DNA of 64,000 nt from the NCBI RefSeq assembly GCF_000416235.1, contig NZ_ATLO01000026.1, positions 1 through 64,000 on the forward strand, given 5' to 3'. The translations under genes and the position numbers were made by a program. This stretch comes from Pseudomonas sp. CFII64 (lineage in GTDB: Bacteria > Pseudomonadota > Gammaproteobacteria > Pseudomonadales > Pseudomonadaceae). The notes below the pieces were generated by a model. The model was given only the letters and a program-made list of their open reading frames with translations. It ran no database searches and was not told the DNA's origin. Positions 25,876 to 34,544 of the stretch are shown here, one piece after another (the first letter of the stretch is position 1; every line of letters begins with the position of its first letter).

Positions 25876-26745
25876 ATGAGCCAAGTATTGGATGATCTGG
25901 TCGAGCTGCTGACGCTGGAGCCGATTGAGGAAAACCTGTTTCGCGGCCGCAGCCAGGATCTTGGCTTTCGTCAGTTGTTCGGTGGGCAAGTGTTGGGCCA
26001 GTCGCTGTCGGCCGCCAGCCAGACCGTAGAGGACGCGCGCCACGTGCATTCGCTGCACGGCTATTTCCTGCGCCCCGGCGATGCTGGTTTGCCGGTGGTC
26101 TATCAGGTGGATCGGGTGCGCGATGGTGGCAGTTTCAGTACGCGTCGGGTCACGGCCATTCAGAAAGGCCAGCCGATCTTCACCTGCAGTGCTTCCTTCC
26201 AGTACGACGAGAAGGGCTTTGAACATCAGACGTCGATGCCCGATGTGGTCGGCCCGGAAAACCTGCCTTCGGAGCTGGAGTTGCTGCAGCAACGCGCGCA
26301 CCTGATTCCCGAGCAGATGCGCGACAAGATGCTCTGCCCCAAGCCCATCGAATTCCGTCCGGTGACGGCGTCCGACCCTTACAATCCGCAGCCTGCGGAA
26401 CCGGTGAAGTACATCTGGTTCCGCGCCGACGGCACGCTGCCCGAGATCCCGGCGCTGCATAAATACCTGATGGCCTACGCGTCGGATTTCAATCTGCTGA
26501 CCACGTCGCTGCTGCCCCACGGCAAAACGGTCTGGCAGAAGGATATGCAAGTGGCCAGTCTCGACCATTCGTTGTGGTTCCACGGCGACCTGCGCGCCGA
26601 TGACTGGCTGCTGTATGCGATGGACAGCCCGTGGGCGGGCAATTTCCGTGGTTTTTCCCGAGGCAGCGTCTACAACCGCGCCGGCCAGCTGGTGGCTTCG
26701 GTCAGTCAGGAAGGCTTGATTCGTCATCGCAAGGATTGGGCATGA
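25876..26745 (+). CDS. tesB: acyl-CoA thioesterase II
   Basis: Hydrolyses medium- and long-chain acyl-CoAs. 289 residues, the usual length for TesB, with two hot-dog repeats. Landmarks are LFRGRSQDLGFRQLFGGQVLGQ, HSLHGYFLRPGD, DGGSFSTRRVTAIQKGQPIF, and SLDHSLWFHGDLRADDWLLY near the second-repeat active site. The stop overlaps the start of the HAD hydrolase gene (ATGA), so the two are translationally coupled. Confidence 0.94.
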   Translation: MSQVLDDLVELLTLEPIEENLFRGRSQDLGFRQLFGGQVLGQSLSAASQTVEDARHVHSLHGYFLRPGDAGLPVVYQVDRVRDGGSFSTRRVTAIQKGQPIFTCSASFQYDEKGFEHQTSMPDVVGPENLPSELELLQQRAHLIPEQMRDKMLCPKPIEFRPVTASDPYNPQPAEPVKYIWFRADGTLPEIPALHKYLMAYASDFNLLTTSLLPHGKTVWQKDMQVASLDHSLWFHGDLRADDWLLYAMDSPWAGNFRGFSRGSVYNRAGQLVASVSQEGLIRHRKDWA

Positions 26746-27332
26746 ATCTGAACGGTATTCACCACTGGGTGTTCGACATGGACGGCACCCTGACCATCGC
26801 CGTGCATGATTTTCCGGCGATCAAGCGTGCGCTGGATATCCCGCAGGATCACGACATTCTCGGCCATCTGGCGGCATTGCCCGCCGAGGTGGCTGCGGCC
26901 AAGCATGCCTGGTTGCTGGAGCACGAGCGCGAACTGGCCCTGGGTTCGCAAGCGGCGCCGGGCGCGGTGGAACTGGTGCGTGATCTGGCCGGGCGTGGTT
27001 ATCGCCTGGGCATTCTGACCCGCAACGCGCGGGAGCTGGCGCATGTGACCCTTGAAGCCATCGGGCTGGCGGATTGTTTTGCGCTGGAAGACGTTCTTGG
27101 TCGCGACGAAGCGGCTCACAAACCCGATCCGGCCGGCCTGCTGCATCTGGCGCGCGCCTGGCAGGTCGAGCCGTCGCAAATGGTCATGGTCGGTGATTAT
27201 CGCTTCGACCTGGATTGCGGCCGCGCGGCCGGAACCCGGACCATTCTGGTCAACCTGCCGGAAAACCCATGGCCGGAACTGGCCGATTGGCACGCACAGG
27301 ATTGCGTGGAGTTGCGTGGGTTGTTGGCCTGA
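26742..27332 (+). CDS. HAD-superfamily hydrolase (HAD-IA)
   Basis: 196 residues. Motif I VFDMDGTLT supplies the nucleophile D12 and acid/base D14, motif II is LTRNA, the lysine is in HKPDP, and motif IV is MVGDYRFDLDCGRAAG, so the enzyme is complete. The cap is the helical C1 type of the phosphoglycolate-phosphatase group; a nucleotide or sugar-phosphate substrate is likely but unknown. The ATG overlaps the tesB stop. Confidence 0.9.
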   Translation: MNLNGIHHWVFDMDGTLTIAVHDFPAIKRALDIPQDHDILGHLAALPAEVAAAKHAWLLEHERELALGSQAAPGAVELVRDLAGRGYRLGILTRNARELAHVTLEAIGLADCFALEDVLGRDEAAHKPDPAGLLHLARAWQVEPSQMVMVGDYRFDLDCGRAAGTRTILVNLPENPWPELADWHAQDCVELRGLLA

Positions 27333-27333
27333 A

Positions 27334-27510
27334 GTAGGAGGGGACTTGTCCCCGAAGAGGCCGGGGCAAACGCTGAAGATTTACGTCAGCAGGATTGCCG
27401 CCTTCCCGGACAAGTCCGGTCCTACCGAGTCCACGCAAACCGGTAGGAGGGGACTTGTCCCCGAAGACGCCCGTGCAAACGCTGGGGATCTTCGTCGGCA
27501 GGCCCGCCCC
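27334..27510. repeat. REP cluster, family A (three arms plus a degraded fourth)
   Basis: Head arm at 27334-27355, tail arm CCCGGACAAGTCCGG at about 27405-27419, head arm at 27442-27463, then an A spacer (CGTGCAAACGCTGGGGATCT) that runs into the degraded remnant CCCCCTTGGCGGATG. The tail end lies within 15 bp of the hydrolase stop codon at 27525. Confidence 0.8.
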
Positions 27511-27524
27511 CTTGGCGGATGAAG

Positions 27525-28511
27525 TCAAAGCGGCTTGAACAACACCGCCTGGCCTTCCGGCGAGGTGAACATGCCGTCGCCGTTGTGGCCGACATTGGGC
27601 ACGATGATCAAACGTTGGTTCAGGCCTTCCGGATGGCGTTTCTTCAGATAGTTGAAGTAGTTCTCGCCGCGCGCCAGGCGGAATGCGCCCTGGGCTTCGG
27701 CGCCGCAGGTCTTGTCCAGCGCGGGATGGTTGGGGTTGGTGTCGAGTTCGCCCAGCAAGTAGGTGACGTCGCGTTTGACGTAACCCTGCTCGATTTCAGC
27801 CGGGTTCACTTTGCCGGCATAGGTCGGCATGTGTTTCAAGCCGTACTTCCAGTCATCAAAGCCCGGACACTGCGCCGCAGTCACCGGCACTGGCCGTTCA
27901 GCATCGAACCAGGCATAGCTGGACGGGTTGGCAATCACATAACGCAGCTTGATGCCTTCTTTGCGCAGCAGCACGTCTTCCTTGCCGCCCAGCATCACGT
28001 AGCGTTGCACCACCTGCGCGCCGCCGGAGTGACCGGCAATCACGATTTCCTTCAGGTTCGGGTACAGCTTGCTGTCGCTGAGGCGGCGCAGAATATGGTC
28101 GATGACGATGAACGAACTGACCGGCTTGGGCCCGACGGCGGTGTCGCCCGCCATCCAGTCGTTGCCGTGCCAGCGCAGGATATTGTCCGCGAGGTGGTGC
28201 GCGACGACATCTTTCTCATTGAGGAATTGTGGCGCGATCAACAGCGTCTTGCTGCGTTGCTTTGACTGATTGGCCGCACGCTCGATGCTGCGCAGGTAAG
28301 TCTGCGCGTTGCGCAAGCGGCCGTGCAGCACAATCACTGCACGCTCGATCTGCGGCTTGGGATGAATCCATTCCTGGCTCAAGCCGAGCGTGGCCTGTAC
28401 GCCATTGATGGTCAGTCGATCCGGACTGATTGATTTGACCGCCTGATCCTCGGCATGAGCTGCAAAACTCAGAAGGGCGCTTAACGACAGGACCAGAAGC
28501 GGTTTCATCAT
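27525..28511 (-). CDS. exported alpha/beta hydrolase of unknown substrate
   Basis: 328 residues with a signal peptide (about 1-21, ending FAAHA). The nucleophile elbow GHSGGAQVVQRYV, oxyanion-side VIVLHGRLRNAQTYL and late VGHNGDGM (candidate catalytic His) give an alpha/beta-hydrolase layout. Residues 68-300 contain a Trp/Tyr-rich region near ANPSSYAWFD. It follows ypfJ with only 4 bp between, so it is probably co-transcribed. I do not recognise a named family. Confidence 0.75.
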   Translation of the reverse strand: MMKPLLVLSLSALLSFAAHAEDQAVKSISPDRLTINGVQATLGLSQEWIHPKPQIERAVIVLHGRLRNAQTYLRSIERAANQSKQRSKTLLIAPQFLNEKDVVAHHLADNILRWHGNDWMAGDTAVGPKPVSSFIVIDHILRRLSDSKLYPNLKEIVIAGHSGGAQVVQRYVMLGGKEDVLLRKEGIKLRYVIANPSSYAWFDAERPVPVTAAQCPGFDDWKYGLKHMPTYAGKVNPAEIEQGYVKRDVTYLLGELDTNPNHPALDKTCGAEAQGAFRLARGENYFNYLKKRHPEGLNQRLIIVPNVGHNGDGMFTSPEGQAVLFKPL

Positions 28512-28515
28512 GTGA

Positions 28516-29400
28516 TCAGAGGCTCTTTGCTGCGAACGTGTCGCACTGATTGATTTGGCCTTGGGCGAAGCCGGTCTTGAACCAGCGAACCCGTTGAGCG
28601 GAGGTCCCGTGCGTGAACGAATCGGGTACTACGCGGCCCTGGCTTTGCTGCTGTAAGCGGTCGTCACCAATGGCGTTGGCCGCATTCAGCGCTTCTTCAA
28701 TATCGCCGGGTTCGAGCCAGTTCAAACGCTTCTGCGCATTGAATGCCCAAACCCCGGCCAGACAGTCGGCCTGAAGTTCCTGGCGTACCAGCAAGCCATT
28801 GGTGCCTTCCATTTTCTGGCCCCGTTGACGGGCTGCCTGAACCTTATCTGAAACACCCAGTAACGTCTGCACATGATGGCCTACTTCGTGAGCAATCACA
28901 TAGGCCTGTGCGAAATCTCCTGCGGCTTTGAAGCGCTGGGACATTTCCCGGAAGAAATCCATGTCCAGATAGACCTGCTGATCCGCGGGGCAATAGAACG
29001 GCCCGCTGGCCGACGTGGCAAAACCGCACGCGGATTGAACCTGGCCGCGAAACAGTACAAGGGTCGGGTCTTTGTATTGGCGGCCGTTAAGCTGGAAGAC
29101 GGCGCGCCAGGTGTCTTCGGTATCGCCCAGAATCGAACGGACGAATTCGGCCTGCGGATCATTGGCGGGCGGCGCCTGCTTTGTCTGCGGGGAGACCGCT
29201 GCCGGTTGCTCGCTCATCTGACCGGTGATCTGCCCGAGAATCTGCATCGGGTCCTGACCGGTCAGCAGGCCAATGGCGACGATGATCACAATGCCACCGA
29301 TCCCCAATCCCTTGCCGCCCAGGCGCATCCCACCGCCGCCGCTACCGCTGTCTCGCGCATCTACCACGTTGTCGCTGCGGCGACCTTTTTTCCATAGCAT
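28516..29400 (-). CDS. ypfJ: YpfJ-type neutral zinc metallopeptidase
   Basis: 294 residues. It has an N-terminal cytoplasmic segment (MLWKKGRRSDNVVDARDSG), one membrane helix (about 34-48), a Gln/Pro-rich linker, then the zinc-peptidase domain with HEVGHHVQTLLG and the second-ligand region QADCLAGVWAF. The conserved CPADQQVYLDMDFF and WFKTGFAQGQINQCDTF are both present. Family substrates are not established. Strand and 4-bp spacing link it to the hydrolase gene. Confidence 0.88.
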   Translation of the reverse strand: MLWKKGRRSDNVVDARDSGSGGGGMRLGGKGLGIGGIVIIVAIGLLTGQDPMQILGQITGQMSEQPAAVSPQTKQAPPANDPQAEFVRSILGDTEDTWRAVFQLNGRQYKDPTLVLFRGQVQSACGFATSASGPFYCPADQQVYLDMDFFREMSQRFKAAGDFAQAYVIAHEVGHHVQTLLGVSDKVQAARQRGQKMEGTNGLLVRQELQADCLAGVWAFNAQKRLNWLEPGDIEEALNAANAIGDDRLQQQSQGRVVPDSFTHGTSAQRVRWFKTGFAQGQINQCDTFAAKSL

Positions 29401-29452
29401 GGGGCAATCCTCTACTGATCCTTTATGGAGTTTCGCTGCTAGGTCGGGTATG

Positions 29453-29478
29453 CGCCAGTCTGATTATCCAGGCTGGCG
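29453..29478. other. hairpin between ypfJ and trmA
   Basis: CGCCAGTCTG (29453-29462), loop ATTATC, CAGGCTGGCG (29469-29478): a 10-bp stem with one G-T pair. No T-tract on either side, so it is not a clear terminator; it lies about 50-80 bases upstream of ypfJ in the 224-bp gap. Confidence 0.4.
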
Positions 29479-29624
29479 AAATGGATGACGTTAAGCGACG
29501 AATCTTCGACGGATAAGTAGAGGTGTTTTGGCAGGTATTAGTTCGCCATTATTCCGCGTTGTACAACCTGGCTTGCCTAGCCCATCCAACCACCGCTAAC
29601 CAAGCACCGCTGACTGTTCAGCCA

Positions 29625-30710
29625 TCAGCGCCTGACCAGCAAAACCCCCGACTCCATGTGATGGGTATACGGAAACTGGTCAAACAGCGCGCAGCGTTCG
29701 ACACGATGGGTGTCGTGCAGTTGGGCGATGTTGGCGGCCAGGGTTTCCGGGTTGCAGGAGATATACAGGATGCGCTCGAAGCGCCGGGTCAGCTCGCAGG
29801 TGTCCGGGTCCATGCCGGCGCGGGGCGGATCGACGAAGACGCTGCCAAACGCGTAGCTCTTCAAATCCACGCCGTGCAGACGACGGAACGGTCGCACCTC
29901 ATTCAAGGCCTGGGTCAACTCTTCAGCTGAAAGACGCACCAACGTGACGTTATCCACCGCGTTGTCCGCGAGGTTGGCCAAGGCTGCATTCACCGAAGTC
30001 TTGCTGATTTCCGTGGCCAGCACTTTGCGCACTCGCGTCGCCAGCGGCAGGGTGAAGTTGCCGTTGCCGCAATACAACTCCAGCAGATCGTCATCCCGCG
30101 TGCCCAAGGCATCGTAAGCCCAGTTGAGCATCTTCTGGTTCACCGTGCCATTGGGCTGAGTGAACGCGCCTTCCGGCTGGCGATAGCTGAAGGTGCGTCC
30201 GGCGACGTCCAGTTCTTCGGTCACGTAATCGCGGCCGATCACCAGACGCTGGCCCTTGGAACGACCGATCAGGCTGACGTCCAGCTCGGTGGCGAGTTTT
30301 TCGGCGGCGGCGGTCCACTCTTCGTCCAGCGGGCGGTGATAACACAACGTGATCAGCGCATCGCCGGCCAGCGTGGTCAGGAAATCCACCTGAAACAGTT
30401 TGTGGCTCAGTACGCCGCTGGCTTCCCAGCGGTCGCGCAACACCGGCATCAGCGCATTGATGCGTTCGCTGGCGATGGGCAAGCCTTGCAGCAGGATCGG
30501 CGTGCGGTTGTCGCCGGGGGCGAACATCGCGTAGTGGCGCTTCTGGTCTTCGCGCCATAGACGAAACTCGGCGCGCAGCCGGTAATGTTCGCGCGGCGAG
30601 TCAAACACCTGCGGCTCGGGTGCGTCGAACGGCGCCAGCAACTCACGCAGGCGCACGGCTTTCTCGGCCAGCTGACGGTCGTAGCTGGCGGGATCGAATG
30701 GAACGCTCAT
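29625..30710 (-). CDS. trmA: tRNA (uracil-5-)-methyltransferase
   Basis: SAM-dependent formation of m5U54 in tRNA. 361 residues, with SAM motif [16 protein letters not shown], catalytic-loop [11 protein letters not shown] and nucleophile Cys in [12 protein letters not shown], ending [11 protein letters not shown]. The N-terminal substrate domain begins [14 protein letters not shown]. It is 10 bp downstream of the purine permease gene on the same strand, which suggests a shared transcript. Confidence 0.96.
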   Translation of the reverse strand: MSVPFDPASYDRQLAEKAVRLRELLAPFDAPEPQVFDSPREHYRLRAEFRLWREDQKRHYAMFAPGDNRTPILLQGLPIASERINALMPVLRDRWEASGVLSHKLFQVDFLTTLAGDALITLCYHRPLDEEWTAAAEKLATELDVSLIGRSKGQRLVIGRDYVTEELDVAGRTFSYRQPEGAFTQPNGTVNQKMLNWAYDALGTRDDDLLELYCGNGNFTLPLATRVRKVLATEISKTSVNAALANLADNAVDNVTLVRLSAEELTQALNEVRPFRRLHGVDLKSYAFGSVFVDPPRAGMDPDTCELTRRFERILYISCNPETLAANIAQLHDTHRVERCALFDQFPYTHHMESGVLLVRR

Positions 30711-30720
30711 TGAAAAAGAC

Positions 30721-32016
30721 TCATGCAGGGAACCAACCCAACTTGATCACGAACAGAATCGACAGGATCACCAGCGCCGAATTCAGCTCGCGCCAGCGAC
30801 CCGACAACAGTTTGATCGCTGTCCAGGAAATGAAACCAAAGGCGATGCCGTTGGCAATGGAATAGGTGAAAGGCATGGCCAATGTAGTGATCACTACGGG
30901 CGCGGCGACGGACAGATCGTCCCAATCGATTTCCGCCAGCCCGGACGCCATCAAAACCGCTACGAACAGCAACGCCGGAGCAGTTGCGTAGGCCGGAACA
31001 CTGCCCGCCAGAGGGGCAAAGAACAACGCCAGCAGGAACAGAATCGCCACGACAATCGCAGTCAGCCCGGTGCGGCCGCCAGCGCTGACCCCAGCTGCGG
31101 ATTCGATATAACTGGTGGTGGTCGAGGTGCCCAGCAGCGAACCGGCCATGGCGGCGGTGCTGTCAGCAATCAGGGCGCGGCCCATTTTCGGCATGTGGCC
31201 GTTCTTGTCCATCAAACCGGCGCGTTTGGCGACGCCGATCAGCGTGCCCGAGTTGTCGAACAGATCGACGAACAGGAACGCGAAGATCACGCTGATCAGG
31301 CCAACATCCAGCGCACCCCTGATGTCCAGCTGCAGGAAGGTCGGCGCCAGCGAAGGCGGCATCGACATCACCCCGCCAAATGGCGTGAAGCCGAGCAGAA
31401 TCGAGACGATGGTCACGGCGAGGATGCCGATCAGCACCGCGCCGCGTACCTTGAGTATTTCCAGTGCGATGATCAGGAAGAAACCCAGGGTGGCGAGGAC
31501 AGGCGCTGGTTTTGCCAGGTCGCCCAAACTGAGCATGGTCACCTCGTGCTTGGCCACGATGCCGGCATTTTGTAACGCAATCAGCGCCAGAAACAGGCCG
31601 ATACCGGCGGCAATTGCCGAGCGCAACGGCAGCGGGATGCTGTTGATGATCCATTCACGAATGCGAAAGATCGACAGGATGAAGAACATCACTGCCGAAA
31701 TGAACACCGCGCCCAGCGCCACTTGCCAGGTATGGCCCAAGTGCAGCACGACGGTATAAGTGAAGAAGGCGTTGAGCCCCATGCCCGGCGCCAGGGCAAT
31801 CGGGTAGTTGGCAATCAGGCCCATGGTCGCCGAACCGATGGCGGCGGCCAGACAGGTCGCGACGAACAGCGCGCCCTTGTCCATGCCGGTTGCGCCGAGG
31901 ATGCTCGGGTTGACGAACAGGATGTAGGCCATGGCCAGAAAGGTCGTGACGCCCGCGAGAATCTCGGTGCGCACGTTGGTGTTGTGTGCCTTGAGTTGAA
32001 ACAGCCGTTCCAGCAT
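30721..32016 (-). CDS. NCS2-family purine permease (AzgA-like)
   Basis: 431-residue inner-membrane symporter with about 12-14 helices. N terminus [20 protein letters not shown] and [19 protein letters not shown] are AzgA/GhxP-type; [15 protein letters not shown] and [19 protein letters not shown] are the NCS2 signatures. The likely substrates are adenine, guanine or hypoxanthine; exact specificity cannot be read off. It is upstream of trmA on the same strand. I see no purine riboswitch in the 206-bp leader. Confidence 0.9.
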   Translation of the reverse strand: MLERLFQLKAHNTNVRTEILAGVTTFLAMAYILFVNPSILGATGMDKGALFVATCLAAAIGSATMGLIANYPIALAPGMGLNAFFTYTVVLHLGHTWQVALGAVFISAVMFFILSIFRIREWIINSIPLPLRSAIAAGIGLFLALIALQNAGIVAKHEVTMLSLGDLAKPAPVLATLGFFLIIALEILKVRGAVLIGILAVTIVSILLGFTPFGGVMSMPPSLAPTFLQLDIRGALDVGLISVIFAFLFVDLFDNSGTLIGVAKRAGLMDKNGHMPKMGRALIADSTAAMAGSLLGTSTTTSYIESAAGVSAGGRTGLTAIVVAILFLLALFFAPLAGSVPAYATAPALLFVAVLMASGLAEIDWDDLSVAAPVVITTLAMPFTYSIANGIAFGFISWTAIKLLSGRWRELNSALVILSILFVIKLGWFPA

Positions 32017-32222
32017 GTCTGGCTCCCCGTGACGCGCCTGCGTCGTAAATGAATCGACTAAAACAGCAAAGCACAGACTGCGCAGGCAGCCGGGACATTT
32101 TCTGTGGGTCGAAAAAGCCGCGCATCATACCAGTAGCGTGTTCATATGACTGCTCACCGATCATCGGCGGTTGTTCACAAAATCTGGCTAAGCTTGCCTG
32201 AAACCTTTTCGAGGAGTCGCCT

Positions 32223-32771
32223 GTGAGTAAAAGAGCCTTGATTGTGGTGGCGGATGGCATCGACGATCTGCAAAGCGTGACCTTGATCGACGTGCTGCGG
32301 CGCGCCGATGTCGACGTGGTGGTGGCCAGCATCGAGGCGCGGCGCATGCTGACTTGCGTGCGAGGCACTCGTTTGACTGCCGATACCATGCTGGTGGATG
32401 TGTTGGCGCAGACTTTCGATTTGATCGTGCTGCCCGGTGGCCTGCCCGGCGCGCAGCACCTGGCTGAACATCAGCCGCTGGCGCAACGCGTTCGCGAACA
32501 GGTCGCAGCGGGCCTGTTCTACGCCGCCATTGCCGAAGCCCCGGCGCTGGCGCTGCAAGCTTACGGGGTGCTCAAACAACGCCGCATGACTTGCAGTGAG
32601 GCGGTCAGTGACCGGCTGTCAGGCTGTTCATTTGTTGATCAGCCGGTCGTGGTGGACGGCAATTGCATCACCGCCAAAGGTTCAGTCGCGGCACTTGAGT
32701 TTGCCTTGATGCTGGTCGAGCAACTGTGCGGCAAGGCACGGCGGGCGGCGGTTTCAAACGCCATCGCCTGA
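32223..32771 (+). CDS. DJ-1/PfpI-superfamily protein lacking the catalytic Cys
   Basis: 182 residues with the YajL/DJ-1 fold: ALIVVADGIDDLQSVTLIDVL, LIVLPGGLPGAQHL and TAKGSVAALEFALMLVEQL. The conserved Cys elbow (AAICAAP in E. coli YajL) reads AAIAEAP here, so Cys is replaced by Ala, and the conserved Glu16 position is Asp (GIDDLQ). Glyoxalase or deglycase activity that needs Cys should therefore be absent. Start is GTG with GAGGAG 6-8 bases upstream. No frameshift is evident, and the rest of the fold is well preserved. Confidence 0.8.
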   Translation: MSKRALIVVADGIDDLQSVTLIDVLRRADVDVVVASIEARRMLTCVRGTRLTADTMLVDVLAQTFDLIVLPGGLPGAQHLAEHQPLAQRVREQVAAGLFYAAIAEAPALALQAYGVLKQRRMTCSEAVSDRLSGCSFVDQPVVVDGNCITAKGSVAALEFALMLVEQLCGKARRAAVSNAIA

Positions 32772-32777
32772 CGCTGC

Positions 32778-32908
32778 CAGGAGGGGACTTGACCTGAATC
32801 AGGTAGGAGGGGACTTGTCCCCGAAGGCGAATTCCGAGGCGTAGAAATTTTCCAGACTTGTCTCGTTGCCCGTCCAATTGCTTTCGGGGACAAGTCCCCT
32901 CCTACCGG
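32778..32908. repeat. REP doublet, family A, with extra partial head
   Basis: A truncated head AGGAGGGGACTTG at about 32780 is followed 10 bp later by a complete head (about 32802-32823), and then an inverted tail GGGGACAAGTCCCC (about 32887-32900). The partial and full heads look like a short local duplication. The rest of the 265-bp gap to paoA shows nothing else. Confidence 0.8.
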
Positions 32909-33036
32909 TTTGTATACGCTCTTGCGCCCCCTTATCGACGCCCGTCAACAAACCCTGAACGTTGCCACACTCGCGAAGTCGTAGCCCTTAAGACGCAGGA
33001 AAAACTGCGCTACTACGTACCTACCGTGAGGTTCCC

Positions 33037-33558
33037 ATGACTGCAACTACCCCCAAGGATTTCGCCGGCCATGCGATAAACCTGACCCTCAACGGCCAGC
33101 CTCGAACGCTCGATGTTCAGCCCTGGATGACATTGCTGGATCTGCTGCGCGACCGGCTTGACCTGACCGGTAGCAAGAAAGGCTGCGACCATGGCCAGTG
33201 TGGCGCGTGCACGGTATTGCGCGATGGCAAGCGCATCAACGCCTGCCTGACCTTGGCGATCATGTGCGATGGAGCCGAACTGACCACGATTGAAGGGTTG
33301 GCCGATGGCGAGCAGCTGCATCCGTTGCAGCAAGCGTTCATCAAGCACGACGCTTTCCAATGCGGCTATTGCACGCCGGGACAGATTTGCTCGGCCGTGG
33401 GCCTGGCCAATGAAGGACGCGCCAGCAGTCGCGCCGAAATCCAGGAAATGATGAGCGGCAACCTTTGCCGTTGCGGGGCATACAGCAACATTCTCGCCGC
33501 TGTTGAAGAAGTGCTGCCCGAGATGCGCCAGGCGCAATCTCCGAGGACTGGCCAATGA
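33037..33558 (+). CDS. paoA: PaoA-like 2Fe-2S subunit of molybdenum aldehyde dehydrogenase
   Basis: 173 residues. N-terminal plant-type 2Fe-2S motif CDHGQCGACTVLRDG and C-terminal motif QCGYCTPGQI plus NLCRCGAY: all eight cluster cysteines are present. Unlike E. coli PaoA there is no twin-arginine signal, so the enzyme should be cytoplasmic. Stop overlaps the next start (ATGA), coupling the three subunits. No paoD-like maturation factor follows. Confidence 0.9.
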   Translation: MTATTPKDFAGHAINLTLNGQPRTLDVQPWMTLLDLLRDRLDLTGSKKGCDHGQCGACTVLRDGKRINACLTLAIMCDGAELTTIEGLADGEQLHPLQQAFIKHDAFQCGYCTPGQICSAVGLANEGRASSRAEIQEMMSGNLCRCGAYSNILAAVEEVLPEMRQAQSPRTGQ

Positions 33559-34544
33559 ATCCCTTTACCTACAGCAAGCCCGCAACCGTCAGCGATGCCG
33601 TACACCTGAGCGGCGCGGCGACGCGGTTCATCGCGGGCGGCACCAACTTGCTCGATCTGATGAAGGAAAACGTCGCACGACCTGAGCACTTGATCGATAT
33701 CACCGGTCTGCCGCTAAAGAACATAACGATGACGTCCGGCGGCGGCCTGCTGATCGGGGCGCTGTTCAGCAATGCCGATCTGGCCTGGAACCCGATGATC
33801 GAAAAGCAATATCCTTTGTTGTCTCAGGCGGTGTTGGCCGGTGCCTCGCCGCAACTGCGCAACATGGCGAGTACCGGTGGCAATCTGTTGCAGCGCACCC
33901 GCTGCTATTACTTCTACGACGCCAATGTGCCGTGCAACAAACGCGAACCCGGTAGCGGCTGTCCGGCGCGTAATGGTTTGAACAGAATCCACGCGATTCT
34001 CGGCGCCAGCGACGAGTGCGTTGCGACTCATCCTTCGGACATGTGCGTTGCCCTGGCCGCGCTGGATGCCATCGTTCACGTCGAAGGCCGTGCAGGCCGT
34101 CGCACGATTGAGTTTGCTGACTTCCACAGGCTGCCGGGCAACGCCCCGGAACGAGACAATCAGCTGGCCGACGACGAACTGATTACTGCGGTTGAGCTGC
34201 CGCCAGCCGGTTTCAGCACCCACCACAATTACCTGAAGATTCGGGATCGTGCGTCTTATGCATTCGCCCTCGTGTCCGTCGCCGCTGCGCTGGAGCTGGA
34301 CGGCGGAATCATTCGCGACGTGCGCCTGGCCCTCGGCGGCGTCGCGCACAAACCGTGGCGCGACAAGGCCGTCGAGCAATCGCTGATCGGCAAGCCGGCC
34401 TCTCGCGAGAACTTCGCGGCAGCGGCTTATGCGCTGCTCAGGCAAGCCATGCCACTTGAGCATAACGCCTTCAAAATCAAGCTGGCGCGTCGGGCGATCA
34501 TTCGTGCCTTGAACGATGCCGCTGTGGGAGTAAATGCCCAATGA
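33555..34544 (+). CDS. paoB: PaoB-like FAD subunit with extra 4Fe-4S site
   Basis: 329 residues of the CO-dehydrogenase medium-subunit type, with FAD motif FIAGGTNLLDLMK and SGGGLLIGALFSNAD. A Cys-rich insertion (TRCYYFYD, VPCNKREPGSGCPA, DECVATHPSDMCVAL) matches the 4Fe-4S loop seen in PaoB. The C terminus ends in a helical segment. The ATG overlaps the paoA stop and the stop overlaps the paoC start. Confidence 0.9.
   Translation: MNPFTYSKPATVSDAVHLSGAATRFIAGGTNLLDLMKENVARPEHLIDITGLPLKNITMTSGGGLLIGALFSNADLAWNPMIEKQYPLLSQAVLAGASPQLRNMASTGGNLLQRTRCYYFYDANVPCNKREPGSGCPARNGLNRIHAILGASDECVATHPSDMCVALAALDAIVHVEGRAGRRTIEFADFHRLPGNAPERDNQLADDELITAVELPPAGFSTHHNYLKIRDRASYAFALVSVAAALELDGGIIRDVRLALGGVAHKPWRDKAVEQSLIGKPASRENFAAAAYALLRQAMPLEHNAFKIKLARRAIIRALNDAAVGVNAQ

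Noticed and set aside
32017..32222. Purine riboswitch upstream of the NCS2 permease
   Set aside because: No purine-riboswitch core motifs and no matching stem junction that I could find.
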